Shown: positions 8,534-17,244, numbered from the stretch's first letter. The stretch is DNA of 41,168 nucleotides from Algoriphagus terrigena DSM 22685 (GCF_000429445.1 NZ_AUBW01000032.1:1-41168); one strand, 5' to 3'. Notes: a model not told the origin generated them from the sequence alone. Numbers and translations: made by a program.

Positions 8534-8567
8534 CAAATCTTGACCGTAGGTAGAATAAGGCAAAAAA
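8534..8567 (-). promoter_or_regulatory. Predicted Bacteroidota-type promoter for the phosphoesterase-propeller gene
   Basis: On the minus strand a TTTTTTG (TTG -33 element, 8561-8567) is followed after 19 bp by AAGATTTG (8534-8541), one mismatch from the -7 consensus TAnnTTTG. This is the normal spacing for the Bacteroidota primary sigma factor. It starts exactly at the terminator T-run, so the downstream pair can be transcribed independently of susCD. Confidence 0.4.
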
Positions 8568-8592
8568 CAAGCTCCATTTACCCCGGAGCTTG
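8561..8592 (-). terminator. Rho-independent terminator/attenuator after susD
   Basis: The minus strand shows an 8-bp perfect stem, CAAGCTCC and GGAGCTTG, with a 9-nt loop followed by TTTTTTG. It lies 56 bp after the susD stop and would end or reduce transcription from the susC promoter before the phosphoesterase genes. Confidence 0.7.
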
Positions 8593-8647
8593 CTTTCCCA
8601 TTAGTAAACCATTCTATCTATTTAATCAAATTCGTCAAGGCCTGGGC

Positions 8648-10429
8648 TTACCAGTACTTGGTTTGCTCGAGATTCGGATTCAACACCAGTTGCTGTTGGG
8701 GTATGGGCCGGTAGTAATATTTGGGCCCCTCAAACATCGGAGGATTGTTTTTGTTCTTGGTAAACCGCACAAACCCTTTGGTGCCTTCCGATAGGTAGAA
8801 GCTTTGCGGAGTTCCGTTTTCGTCCTGGAGAAAGTACTTGGAAAGTGAGCTTCTCACTGCATCCGGAAGGCCTGCCAAAACGCCCTCGTCACCCGGCTTT
8901 TGCAACAAGGCGATATCCTCTACCCCGTCTCCGGTCACGTCAAAAGCACCCAGGCTTGGGAAGTACATTCCCTCTTGGCCTGTGTTGAACTTATCACCTG
9001 CTGCCCATCGCATCATATCCGTGTATCGAAAGCCCTCGCAGGCCAGCTCCACTCTCCGCTCTCTCCGCAATTCGAGCAGGGTGCCATTTCCGGCAATGGC
9101 CGGGTATTGATTGGCTAGGTAAGGATCGGCACTTGCTCCGAGCGGAAGTGCGGGCATACCGACCCGCGCGCGGATTACATTCACGGTTCGATCCAGATCT
9201 CCCTGAGTCAAGGTTCCCAATTCAGCCTTTGCTTCGGCCAGATTGAGCAACACTTCGGAATACCTCATGACCGGAAGGTCCGTGAAGTTGAGATTCCAGC
9301 CTTTTCGCTCCGATTCATTGGGATAGAATTTCACCTGAAGATAGCCTCCGAAATTCGGGCTCGTTCTCACCGGATCGCCTGCTGCGGTGGTTTTGAATCC
9401 CGGGTGGACGATGGTTGCTGCCATCCGCGGATCCCTACCTTTGAACATCTCTACAAACGGCTTCTTGTCAAACCCTGCCTGCGAAGTAAAGGGAGTACCG
9501 TCAGCCATCAAATAAGTATCTGCCAAGTCTTTGCTGAGTGACCACTGCCAGTTGAATACCACGTGCGAGTTGTTTCCCACGCCCAATTTTTCGTCGTTGT
9601 CTGCCCACCAGATCATCTCCGGATTGCCGTTTAGATTGGCGCTTTTGAAAAGGTTGGAATAATCGGCAGCACTTCCGGTGGAATACACACTGAAAACACC
9701 GCTTTCGACAATCTGCTCTGCGGCACTGGCAGCCCGCTCCAAAAAGGCATTTTCACTGCCGCTCAGCCCCAATTCCGGGTGATATTTTCTAAAAGTCCCT
9801 TCATACAAGGCAAACCGGGACAAAAGCGCAACAGCTGCATACTTGGTAGCACGGGTCCGGTCAGTGCCGGTTTTTATATTAGCGGCAGCAAACTCCAAAT
9901 CCGCCATGATGTTGTCCACGACCATTTCCCGTGGGTCTTTTTCCTTATACAGCAGCTCCTCGTCGGTGTCTCTCAAGTCCACGTCATACCAGGGCACGTC
10001 GCTGTACCGCTGCACTTTGTCGATGTAAAACCAAGCTCTGAACAGCCTTGCAATCCCCACATAGTGATTGATATCCACCTCGGAACCCTCCACATTATCC
10101 AGCCGAGCCAGCATGTAGTTGATTCTGCGAAGATTGGACCAGTCGTTCCAACCCCCGACATTTCCCGCACTGACGCCACCTACGAGCACCTGATCCACTT
10201 CGTTTGCTCCGGTATTGAGGGAGATGTTGTCCGAACCCAGGTCCTCATAGCTATACTGCATCTGTGCGTAGAATCCATTGGTATAGGTTTCCAGATCTTT
10301 CACATTTCTGAAAAACTGGTCAGAGGTGATACTGACATGCGGGTCCCGCTGAAGAAACTCGTCGTTGCAGGAAGTGGAGATTCCAAGGATGAAACTCCAC
10401 GCTAGTAACTTATAAATTGATGTTTTCAT
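8648..10429 (-). CDS. SusD/RagB-family outer-membrane nutrient-binding lipoprotein
   Basis: A protein of 593 residues, within the family range. It has a lipoprotein signal with lipobox-like GISTSC and lipidated Cys21, then the conserved SusD N-terminal helix pattern FLQRDPH...SDQFFRNVKDLETYTNGFYA. The TPR-like core includes ARLFRAWFYIDKVQRYSDVPW, and the C-terminal part includes RRERRVELACEGFRYTDMMRW and the terminal YYYRPIPQQQLVLNPNLEQ. SusD proteins cap the SusC channel and bind the nutrient on the cell surface. It follows susC by 17 bp and is followed by a terminator. No glycosidase is nearby. The adjacent genes are phosphoesterases, so I infer a phosphorylated or phosphonylated ligand rather than a plain glycan. 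Confidence 0.96.
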   Translation of the reverse strand: MKTSIYKLLAWSFILGISTSCNDEFLQRDPHVSITSDQFFRNVKDLETYTNGFYAQMQYSYEDLGSDNISLNTGANEVDQVLVGGVSAGNVGGWNDWSNLRRINYMLARLDNVEGSEVDINHYVGIARLFRAWFYIDKVQRYSDVPWYDVDLRDTDEELLYKEKDPREMVVDNIMADLEFAAANIKTGTDRTRATKYAAVALLSRFALYEGTFRKYHPELGLSGSENAFLERAASAAEQIVESGVFSVYSTGSAADYSNLFKSANLNGNPEMIWWADNDEKLGVGNNSHVVFNWQWSLSKDLADTYLMADGTPFTSQAGFDKKPFVEMFKGRDPRMAATIVHPGFKTTAAGDPVRTSPNFGGYLQVKFYPNESERKGWNLNFTDLPVMRYSEVLLNLAEAKAELGTLTQGDLDRTVNVIRARVGMPALPLGASADPYLANQYPAIAGNGTLLELRRERRVELACEGFRYTDMMRWAAGDKFNTGQEGMYFPSLGAFDVTGDGVEDIALLQKPGDEGVLAGLPDAVRSSLSKYFLQDENGTPQSFYLSEGTKGFVRFTKNKNNPPMFEGPKYYYRPIPQQQLVLNPNLEQTKYW

Positions 10430-10446
10430 ATTCTTTTCAGATTAAT

Positions 10447-13400
10447 TTAGAAAGTGAAATTCATACCCAAAGACATGGTTCTCTGGAACGGATAAGCAGT
10501 CGTATTGCTGCTGCCGCCCGAGCCGATCACTTCAGGATCCAGCTTCGCTTTCAGATTGGAGATCTCCCAGAGATTTTCGCCGGTAAAGTAGAATCTGACT
10601 TTCTGGATTCTTGATTTTTCGAGCATCTTCGGAGAAAGGCTGTATCCCAGGGTGAAGTTTTTCAGCCTGACATAGGCCGCATTCTGCAGATAGCGGGTCT
10701 GGGGAAGACCCAATTCAGATCTGTCCTCTGCGATGTAGGCTTTGACTCTCGGGAAATAGGCATTTGGATTTTCGGGAGTCCAGGAATCCAGGTTATGAAC
10801 CTGTACATTGGTCCAAGGCTGGGCATACACGCCCCAGAAGTAATGGTTGCTGTTTTCGGGATACCAGTCTTTTTTGCCGACACCCTGAAAGAACACCCGG
10901 ATATCGAATCCTTTCCAGGCACTGTTGAGGTCCAATCCAAACTGGTATCTCGGTGTGGTATTTCCGATCACACGGAAGTCTCCGTGGTTTTCCAAGGTCC
11001 AGTCTCCCCGATCAATCTTGCCATCATCGTTCAGGTCTTTGAACTTCAAATCTCCCACATTGAAGATGTATCCCTGGTCATCCGAGCCAACGGCACGCTG
11101 ATCCAGCGTCTCCAACTCATCCTCTGACTGGAAAAACCCGTCTGTGGTCAAGCCCCAGATCTGGCCCAGCTTCATTCCATTGTAGTAGTCGTTCAGGTTT
11201 CCGGTAGGATTATCATAGGATGTGATTTCGGTCTGATAATCACTGAGGTTAAAGCCTACGCCAACCATGATCGGCGAACCGCCCAGCGAGCCATGATGAT
11301 TCCAAGAGATCCGACCTTCCCAGCCTTTCGTAACCAAGTCACCCGCGTTAATCTTTGGCTCAGAGGCTCCCAATACTGCGGGAAGTGTCTTGCCTTTCAC
11401 CAGCATATCCTTGGTCTTGCGGGAATAAGCATCAAAGTTGACCCCCAGCTTTCCGCCGAAAAAGGCGAGATCCGTACCGAAGTTCAAGCTTTCCACGGTT
11501 TCCCAAGTCAGTGAACCGGCCACCAGTCCCGGAGGCGATACGGTGAGCGGACGTTCTCCACCCAGTATTTGGCCGATCTGGCCAGCACCTAGTGAGGGAA
11601 TGTATCCATAGTCGTCTACGGCCTGGTTACCCAGCGAGCCGTAGGACGCTCTCAGTTTGAAGAAATCAAGCTTGATACTTCTGGAAACCCCTTCCATAAA
11701 ACCCTCGTCAGAAACTACCCAAGCGACTGACGCAGAAGGGAAGAAGCCGAACCGATCCTCCTTGGGGAATCGGGACGTACCGTCGTATCGGCCGTTCAGC
11801 TCCAAGATGTACTTATTGTTAAAGGTGTAATTCACGCGATAAAAAGCACCACGCACTGCCCAGTCGGTATAGCCTTCCCCTCCGTTCCAGGTCCCTGTTG
11901 CAAGAGCCACAGAAGGCAAGTTGGTCGTGATCAGTCCCGCACGGGAAACGCTGAAGGAGCCCAGCTCTCTCTCTTCCTGGTTGTACCCCACCAATGCCTG
12001 CACGAAATGTTTCCCTCCAAATTCCTTTTTGAAATCCGCATAGGCATTCAGGATCGTATGGTTTACTGATTCAGAGTAGTTTTGTGCAAAGGCGGGGTTT
12101 GTACCTGTGAACAAATCTGCCTGATCGGGCCCGTTCTTATAGGCGATGGGCACATCAAAGGAATGTGCATATTGGCCCACTCTTCGGAATGTAGCATCAC
12201 CCTTGATACTGAAGACATCTTTAATTACCGTGATGTCCACATCAAATTTGGACAGCATGTCATTCCCTTCAGAAACCGACCTTCCTCCCTCCTGCAACCT
12301 GCCCAGCAGGGCCGCGCCGGCACTGGTCCAGCTGCCGTCGGGGTTTCTGGGTACATCGAGGGAATTAGTCCTGTTTGCATTATGAAAAAACAGTGAGGAA
12401 TTATAGTAAGGCTGATCGTAATCGATCTTGGAGTAGGCGGTATTGTTACCGATTTTCAACCAGTCCGTGATCGTAAAATCTACTTTGGAGCGAAGATTAA
12501 GGCGCTCGTAGACATCATTGCCGTACTTGAGCATCCCGTCCTGACGGTAATATCCGGTCGAAAACAGGTAGTTGATCGTCTCATCCTTTTTTGAAATGTT
12601 GAAATTGGCTGAGTAGCTCGGGCTCGTCTGGTTGTAGACTTCATCGAGCCAATCTGTCTGCCCCACGTAGAGGTATCGCTCAGGATTATTCGGATCCACG
12701 ATTACATCCGGAAGCGAAGGATTAGCAGACCGCTCTTGTGCATAGGCTCTGGCTTCCTCAGGATACAGATTGTAGAGCGGTGTGGCCGCTTCATGCTTGT
12801 ACTTCATGACCTGATAAGGGTCGGTGACGATTTCGGGTATTTGCCCCAGCGTCTTCACACCATAGATGACGTTTGCATTCACCGTCATCTTCTCCGACTG
12901 AGCCACCTTGGTCGTAATCAAAACCACTCCAAAAGCCGCCCTGGCACCATAAATGGCCGAGGCCGAGGCATCTTTCAGCACGGAAACGGCGGCAATATCA
13001 TTTGGATTTATTGCGCTCAATTCTGCTGAGGTGACTGGAATGTTATCCACCAAGATCAGAGGAGAGCCGCCATTGAGCGAGGTGAATCCACGAATGTTAA
13101 ACGCAGGGCTGTCGCCTGCCTTGCCGCTGGCACGGGTGATATTGAGGTTGGGGATAAGGCCCTGCAGACCCTCTCCTACGGACGTTACCTGTCTGTTTTC
13201 CAGCGTCTCGCCCTCCACCATATCCACAGCTCCGCTCAAATTCACCTTCTTCATCGTGCCATACCCCACCACAACCACATCATTTAGGGTAATCGCCTGT
13301 GGACTTAAGATGATATCGACACGGCTCTGATCTCCAATCGTGTATTCCTGGGCCTCGTAGCCAACGAAGGAGAAGACCAAAACGCTTGCATCATCTGGCA

Positions 13401-13680
13401 CTGTCAGCGAATACCCCCCATCCACGTCGGTGACTGTACCGGTCGTAGTTCCCTTCAGTACGACAGTGACTCCGGGCATCCCGCTGCCTGTTTCAGAATC
13501 CTTTACAATACCGGAAATGGTTTTGCTAACCATTCTCTGCGAAAAAGCGCTCTTATCAGTCGCATATTCGACACCCAAACCGGAGTGAGCCTTGGCACCT
13601 TGCTGCAGGCTGAATGCCAGTATGGGAATCGCCAACGCGAGGCTCCATACAGGGCTGTTTCGTGTAAACCTGTTTTTCAT
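10447..13680 (-). CDS. SusC/RagA-family TonB-linked outer-membrane transporter
   Basis: A protein of 1077 residues. Signal peptide at about 1-30, then a carboxypeptidase-D regulatory-like domain (~52-130, ISGIVKDSETGSGMPGVTVV ... VGYEAQEY). Next come the SusC-specific NDVVVVGYGTMKK segment, a plug domain with the FNIRGFTSLNGGSPLILVD pattern, and a 22-strand barrel ending in the aromatic terminus SLGMNFTF. It imports substrate across the outer membrane with TonB energy, together with the SusD partner 17 bp downstream. The 255-bp region before the start holds four TTTC-N7-GAAA palindromes and the divergent XRE-cupin gene, so the pair is probably controlled by that regulator. No SusE/F, glycosidase or anti-sigma partner is nearby. 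Confidence 0.96.
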   Translation of the reverse strand: MKNRFTRNSPVWSLALAIPILAFSLQQGAKAHSGLGVEYATDKSAFSQRMVSKTISGIVKDSETGSGMPGVTVVLKGTTTGTVTDVDGGYSLTVPDDASVLVFSFVGYEAQEYTIGDQSRVDIILSPQAITLNDVVVVGYGTMKKVNLSGAVDMVEGETLENRQVTSVGEGLQGLIPNLNITRASGKAGDSPAFNIRGFTSLNGGSPLILVDNIPVTSAELSAINPNDIAAVSVLKDASASAIYGARAAFGVVLITTKVAQSEKMTVNANVIYGVKTLGQIPEIVTDPYQVMKYKHEAATPLYNLYPEEARAYAQERSANPSLPDVIVDPNNPERYLYVGQTDWLDEVYNQTSPSYSANFNISKKDETINYLFSTGYYRQDGMLKYGNDVYERLNLRSKVDFTITDWLKIGNNTAYSKIDYDQPYYNSSLFFHNANRTNSLDVPRNPDGSWTSAGAALLGRLQEGGRSVSEGNDMLSKFDVDITVIKDVFSIKGDATFRRVGQYAHSFDVPIAYKNGPDQADLFTGTNPAFAQNYSESVNHTILNAYADFKKEFGGKHFVQALVGYNQEERELGSFSVSRAGLITTNLPSVALATGTWNGGEGYTDWAVRGAFYRVNYTFNNKYILELNGRYDGTSRFPKEDRFGFFPSASVAWVVSDEGFMEGVSRSIKLDFFKLRASYGSLGNQAVDDYGYIPSLGAGQIGQILGGERPLTVSPPGLVAGSLTWETVESLNFGTDLAFFGGKLGVNFDAYSRKTKDMLVKGKTLPAVLGASEPKINAGDLVTKGWEGRISWNHHGSLGGSPIMVGVGFNLSDYQTEITSYDNPTGNLNDYYNGMKLGQIWGLTTDGFFQSEDELETLDQRAVGSDDQGYIFNVGDLKFKDLNDDGKIDRGDWTLENHGDFRVIGNTTPRYQFGLDLNSAWKGFDIRVFFQGVGKKDWYPENSNHYFWGVYAQPWTNVQVHNLDSWTPENPNAYFPRVKAYIAEDRSELGLPQTRYLQNAAYVRLKNFTLGYSLSPKMLEKSRIQKVRFYFTGENLWEISNLKAKLDPEVIGSGGSSNTTAYPFQRTMSLGMNFTF

Positions 13681-13727
13681 AAGCGTAAATAATTTGTGTT
13701 TATTGTGAATTGTTCTTCCGTTATAAT

Positions 13728-13742
13728 TTTCCTATTAGGAAA
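13728..13742. promoter_or_regulatory. Palindromic operator TTTCCTATTAGGAAA (site 1, susC side)
   Basis: A perfect 15-bp palindrome with 7-bp arms and one central base, 48 bp upstream of the susC start. It is the susC-proximal member of the TTTC-N7-GAAA family found only at promoters of this locus as far as I saw. Inferred binding site of the XRE-cupin regulator. Confidence 0.6.
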
Positions 13743-13823
13743 TAAATATAAAACTAGCTAGATGATTAGATTCCTCAAATCTATACATATGACTCATATT
13801 CAAGCGAAAAAGTAGTATTAATT

Positions 13824-13858
13824 TTTCATTAACAGAAATATATTTTCATTAAGAGAAA
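13824..13858. promoter_or_regulatory. Tandem operators TTTC-N7-GAAA (sites 2 and 3)
   Basis: TTTCATTAACAGAAA (13824-13838) and TTTCATTAAGAGAAA (13844-13858) differ at one base and are spaced exactly 20 bp apart, about two helical turns, so two dimers could bind the same DNA face. They lie midway between susC and the XRE gene. Confidence 0.55.
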
Positions 13859-13889
13859 TTTAACGCAAATTCAGGCAAAATGGAAGTAT

Positions 13890-13904
13890 TTTCTTATTAG
13901 GAAA
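13890..13904. promoter_or_regulatory. Operator TTTCTTATTAGGAAA (site 4, regulator side)
   Basis: This site differs from site 1 at one base. It lies 31 bp before the XRE-cupin ATG and 6 bp before TTACTTTG (13911-13918), a -7-like box with one mismatch from TAnnTTTG. That placement fits autoregulation of the regulator. Confidence 0.6.
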
Positions 13905-13935
13905 CTTTCATTACTTTGTCATCAAATAGAAAATC

Positions 13936-14520
13936 ATGAGCAATTCAGATTATTTGACCCTACAGATTGGCAACAAACTCAAGGCAATCCGGAAAGAAAA
14001 CGGATGGAAGCTGGGGGACCTGGCAGAAAAATCAGGCATGAGCATGGCGATGATCTCCAAGATCGAAAACGGGCGGGTGATCCCGACCTTACCTTCGTTG
14101 ATCCAGCTTATCCAAACCCTGAATCTGGACATCTCGGAATTTTTCAGTGACCTGAAGTCAGAAAATCACTTTAAGGGGTATATCCTTCGGAAAAAAAATG
14201 AGTACACACCGCTTCACAAGGAAGAGGAGTCGACCGGTTTTGAGTACGAGATGATCTTGAATTATCCGATAGAGAAATCCTCCATGGAGATCTCCTTGCT
14301 CACGCTGAAAAGCCAGGCTGAGAGAGCGGCTGTTTCCACGGCTGGATTTGAGTACATCTACATAGTAAAGGGAAAGATCCAGTACAAGCTTGGATCCGAG
14401 ACGTTTGAACTTGAGGAAGGCGACTCACTGTTTTTTGACGGCAACATTCCCCATGTCCCAAAAAACGAATCCAATGACGACGCAATACTTTTGGTGATCT
14501 ATTTTATCACCATGGCCTAG
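13936..14520 (+). CDS. XRE-family regulator with C-terminal cupin sensor domain
   Basis: A protein of 194 residues. Residues ~10-70 form an XRE helix-turn-helix (IGNKLKAIRKENGWKLGDLA, then the recognition helix region MSMAMISKIENGRVIP). Residues ~120-190 form a small cupin_2 barrel (GFEYIYIVKGKIQYKLGS, EGDSLFFDGNIPH). HTH-cupin proteins bind small ligands or metals and control adjacent catabolic genes. It is divergent from susC, flanked by four 15-bp palindromes, and its stop overlaps the stop of the convergent DUF5690 gene by 4 bp. It is the obvious candidate regulator for susCD, DUF5690 and the dehydrogenase/HAD/oxidase operon. The effector is unknown; a phosphonate or its aldehyde is an inference from context. 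Confidence 0.92.
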   Translation: MSNSDYLTLQIGNKLKAIRKENGWKLGDLAEKSGMSMAMISKIENGRVIPTLPSLIQLIQTLNLDISEFFSDLKSENHFKGYILRKKNEYTPLHKEEESTGFEYEMILNYPIEKSSMEISLLTLKSQAERAAVSTAGFEYIYIVKGKIQYKLGSETFELEEGDSLFFDGNIPHVPKNESNDDAILLVIYFITMA

Positions 14521-15806
14521 ACATTTACGGCCAACTCAGGCTGCTTTTTTGACTTTGCTTCAAGCAAAAACAGCGTGATGACACATACAACAGTCATAAT
14601 GACTCCGGCCAGCTGGTTTAGATCTCCCAAAAAGTTAACCCAGGTCACCTGAGTGTTGCTGAATTCTTTGAACAGCATCACTCCGACACTCCCCGTATAA
14701 CCGAGCGCGTCCGCCACGTAAAACAAAAAGCCTACATTTCCGCTAAATCTCAAGAGCGCAACAAAACGCTCAAAGATCAAGCAATGGAATAGTATATAAG
14801 GCAGATAAAGCCCCACGCCGTTGATGATCATCCACCAGATCGGAGACACGGCTCCCTTCTCAAACAGCCAGGTCAGTACCACAATCCCCATGCAGCATCC
14901 GATACTCAGGTACATCCCATAAGCAAACGCTTTGCGATTATCCCGGATCAAAACCCCGAAGGCCGCAATCAGCAAAACCAGCACTGCAACGGGAATCTCT
15001 GTCAGTGTGATCAACTCGGGCTGGCCCTGCATACCGAGTTCGGCCCAGAATTCCACCATGAAATTGTCGCGGAAATCACGCACCACCGTGAGCAGGATAT
15101 ACACGATCACCAGACCGCCGAATACCAGGCCGTGTTTTCTCAGGAAATCCATACGTTGCGCGGCATTCATCGGAAGCCGCTCAGAGCGAAGACTCAGATC
15201 TTCTGCAGAACGCTGCTGAGAACTGCTGAGCATCTTAACGGAAATTAGAAATAGCGGAAAAAATACCAACCCTGTAAGAAATGGCATGATAAACTCGCCC
15301 ACCCCAAATCCCTGCATCAGCCAGACGCCTACGGTCTTCACAAATCCGGTAGAGAAGATAAACGTCGCGCTTAAAGCCGCAGCCAGGAGCTCCGTATTTT
15401 TTCTCCCTTCCAGATAGGAAAACACCAATCCAAACACCATCCCAAGCGGCATGCCATTCAGAAATAAGGCATACGGCTTAAAACTCACCGGCAATAACGC
15501 AAAAGCCAACAGCATCAACAGACTGAATCCGACCAAGGCCACCAAGGACGTCGCCCGTTTGGTAGAGGTCATTTCGGAGACTAGCTTGATGCCTACAAAT
15601 TTGGAAAGCATATATCCCAAGACCTGGCTAATCACCAAAACGGTCTTGAAATCCATCCCGTGAAAATCCAGCCCTTCGTATTGTCCGGCAAGAAATGACT
15701 TCCGAACTGCATACATCCCGGTATAGCACAGAAAAGCCCCTACCATCAAAAAAACCGTAGACTTCTCTGGAAGGTACTTTCGGGATACACCACTCATTAT
15801 TTTCAT
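14517..15806 (-). CDS. DUF5690-family multi-pass membrane protein, probable OPA-like transporter
   Basis: A protein of 429 residues with about 11-12 hydrophobic helices in an MFS-like arrangement (six, then a polar loop at ~195-225 rich in Arg/Ser, then the rest). I recognise it as DUF5690. Helix 1 reads FLCYTGMYAVRKSFLAG with R35-K36, like the Y-x2-RKNF segment of GlpT/UhpT organophosphate:phosphate antiporters. It is followed by an ISQVLGYMLSKFVG helix like their IS-x2-YG-x-SKF-x2-G segment. The seventh helix carries LLTVVRDFRDNF with R243 and R246. In GlpT the phosphate-binding arginines are R45 (helix 1) and R269 (helix 7). An inner-membrane carrier for a phosphorylated or phosphonylated solute is therefore inferred. 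The second in-frame ATG at 15797 would place the 15-bp operator just upstream, and I consider it equally likely. Confidence 0.82.
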   Translation of the reverse strand: MKIMSGVSRKYLPEKSTVFLMVGAFLCYTGMYAVRKSFLAGQYEGLDFHGMDFKTVLVISQVLGYMLSKFVGIKLVSEMTSTKRATSLVALVGFSLLMLLAFALLPVSFKPYALFLNGMPLGMVFGLVFSYLEGRKNTELLAAALSATFIFSTGFVKTVGVWLMQGFGVGEFIMPFLTGLVFFPLFLISVKMLSSSQQRSAEDLSLRSERLPMNAAQRMDFLRKHGLVFGGLVIVYILLTVVRDFRDNFMVEFWAELGMQGQPELITLTEIPVAVLVLLIAAFGVLIRDNRKAFAYGMYLSIGCCMGIVVLTWLFEKGAVSPIWWMIINGVGLYLPYILFHCLIFERFVALLRFSGNVGFLFYVADALGYTGSVGVMLFKEFSNTQVTWVNFLGDLNQLAGVIMTVVCVITLFLLEAKSKKQPELAVNV

Positions 15807-15815
15807 ATTATGAAA
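15801..15815. promoter_or_regulatory. Palindromic operator TTTCATATTATGAAA at the DUF5690 start
   Basis: A perfect 15-bp palindrome of the TTTC-N7-GAAA family. It overlaps the first ATG of DUF5690, or lies directly before the ATG at 15797. Inferred XRE-cupin site linking the transporter to the regulon. Confidence 0.5.
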
Positions 15816-16130
15816 TTTTTCAAATCATTTTCCTCTCGCCTGTACTTCGAGTTCAAATCAAATCACACCCCGCGCCCATTTTTCCCAATTGAATAAACAG
15901 CCCTACAAATCGAGTAATTAGCTTAAATACAATCATTTGATGCGTCTATCCAATTATCGATTCAAAGGTAGAGGCACAGGGTTTTAAATTTGAATCCTGC
16001 ATATTAAGTGATTGTTAACTTTTCTTACAAGAAAATAATTTTCAAAATAGGAAATTTTTTGGGTTTATTTGCAGTCAATATATCTACCGATAATTGACTT
16101 GAAAAAAGTCTGAAGACAGAATTTCTGAAT
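15816..16130. promoter_or_regulatory. Divergent control region DUF5690 / alcohol dehydrogenase operon with two operators
   Basis: TTTCTTACAAGAAA (16021-16034; N6 spacer, extended arms TTTTCTT/AAGAAAA) and TTTCAAAATAGGAAA (16040-16054; N7) lie 77-110 bp before the dehydrogenase ATG. TTTATTTG at 16064-16071 is a -7-like box one mismatch from TAnnTTTG, so a bound regulator would cover the -33 region. I see no gene in this gap. Confidence 0.5.
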
Positions 16131-17213
16131 ATGAAGAATGAAGCCTTGGCAATGGTCTTTAGTGAAGCTGAAAAGCCATTCCACCCACTGCCTGTGGATC
16201 TGCCGCTCCTGAGCTCAGGTGAAGCACTTGTAGAGATCACCTACACCACTATATGTACCAGTGACCTGCACACCTTCTATGGGAGGCGCGGTGCACCTAC
16301 TCCGAGTGTGCTCGGGCATGAAGTGATCGGAAGGATTGCCAGCCTTCCCGAAAACGGAGTGGAGGATTTCTATGGAGAGCATTTAAGAATCGGTGACTTG
16401 GTGACTTGGTCGGTCTATGCCCATAACCACGCAGGAGAAATGGCCTGCAAAGGCATCCCCCAAAAATCCACACCGCTTTTCAAATACGGGCACGAGCGAA
16501 TAGAGCAAAACGATGTACTCAGCGGCGGATTTGCAACACACTGCCATCTGAGAAAAGGCACGGATATCTTCAAGATTCCTGAGGGAATCACTGCGAGAGA
16601 AGCTGCTCCGCTTAACTGTACCCATGCCACCGTTGCAGGAGCGATCCGGCTGGCGGGTGACTTGTCCGGCAAAAATGTGCTGGTGATCGGAGCGGGAATG
16701 CTGGGAATCTCAGCCTGCGCCATGGCTCAATATGCCGAAGCCAAACATGTTTTTGCAATGGACCTGGATGGTAGACGCGCGGAAAACTCCAAGAGGTTTG
16801 GCGCGAATACAGCAATTGATGCCAAGCTTTCGTCCGAAGAAATCCTGCAAATCATCCAGCCACTAGGCGGCATAGATGTGGTGATAGACACCTCCGGATC
16901 GGCTGCAGCGATGGAGAAAGGTCTTGCGATCTTAAATATCGGCGGAATCTCTGTCTGGGTGGGCGCGGTGTATTCTGAGCGAAATATCTCCCTGAATGCA
17001 GAAACTGTGGTAAGGAGAATCCTGACCATCAAGGGGCTGCACAACTACATCCCGGAGGATCTTTCCTATGCGATCAAATTTCTGAAAGCGACTCACATGA
17101 CTTATCCTTTTGCGAGCCTGGTTGAGACCGATCTGCCCCTGTCCAAGCTTGACGAGGCATTTAAAGTCGCCAACGAATCCGGCAATTACCGGGTGGGAAT
17201 CACTCCAAACTAA
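16131..17213 (+). CDS. Zinc-dependent alcohol dehydrogenase, phosphonate-associated type (HpnZ/TIGR03366-like)
   Basis: A medium-chain dehydrogenase of 360 residues. Catalytic zinc ligands are C42 (TTICTSDLHTFYG) and H63-E64 (GHE), with a likely third in LNCTHATV (C163). The nucleotide loop GAGMLG is at 187-192. The structural-zinc lobe, which normally holds four Cys, keeps only C106; the final Cys of the PQKC motif is Ser (PQKS, then LFKYGHE). The PQK-x4-LFKYGHE pattern is what I associate with TIGR03366, a clade recurrently linked to phosphonate catabolism. It would oxidise or reduce the aldehyde/alcohol released in the pathway. It is the first gene of a plus-strand run, 31 bp before the HAD gene, and lies behind predicted XRE-cupin operators. 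Family assignment is from memory. Confidence 0.87.
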   Translation: MKNEALAMVFSEAEKPFHPLPVDLPLLSSGEALVEITYTTICTSDLHTFYGRRGAPTPSVLGHEVIGRIASLPENGVEDFYGEHLRIGDLVTWSVYAHNHAGEMACKGIPQKSTPLFKYGHERIEQNDVLSGGFATHCHLRKGTDIFKIPEGITAREAAPLNCTHATVAGAIRLAGDLSGKNVLVIGAGMLGISACAMAQYAEAKHVFAMDLDGRRAENSKRFGANTAIDAKLSSEEILQIIQPLGGIDVVIDTSGSAAAMEKGLAILNIGGISVWVGAVYSERNISLNAETVVRRILTIKGLHNYIPEDLSYAIKFLKATHMTYPFASLVETDLPLSKLDEAFKVANESGNYRVGITPN

Positions 17214-17244
17214 TCAAAACATTCATTTATACTTTCGAATAAAA

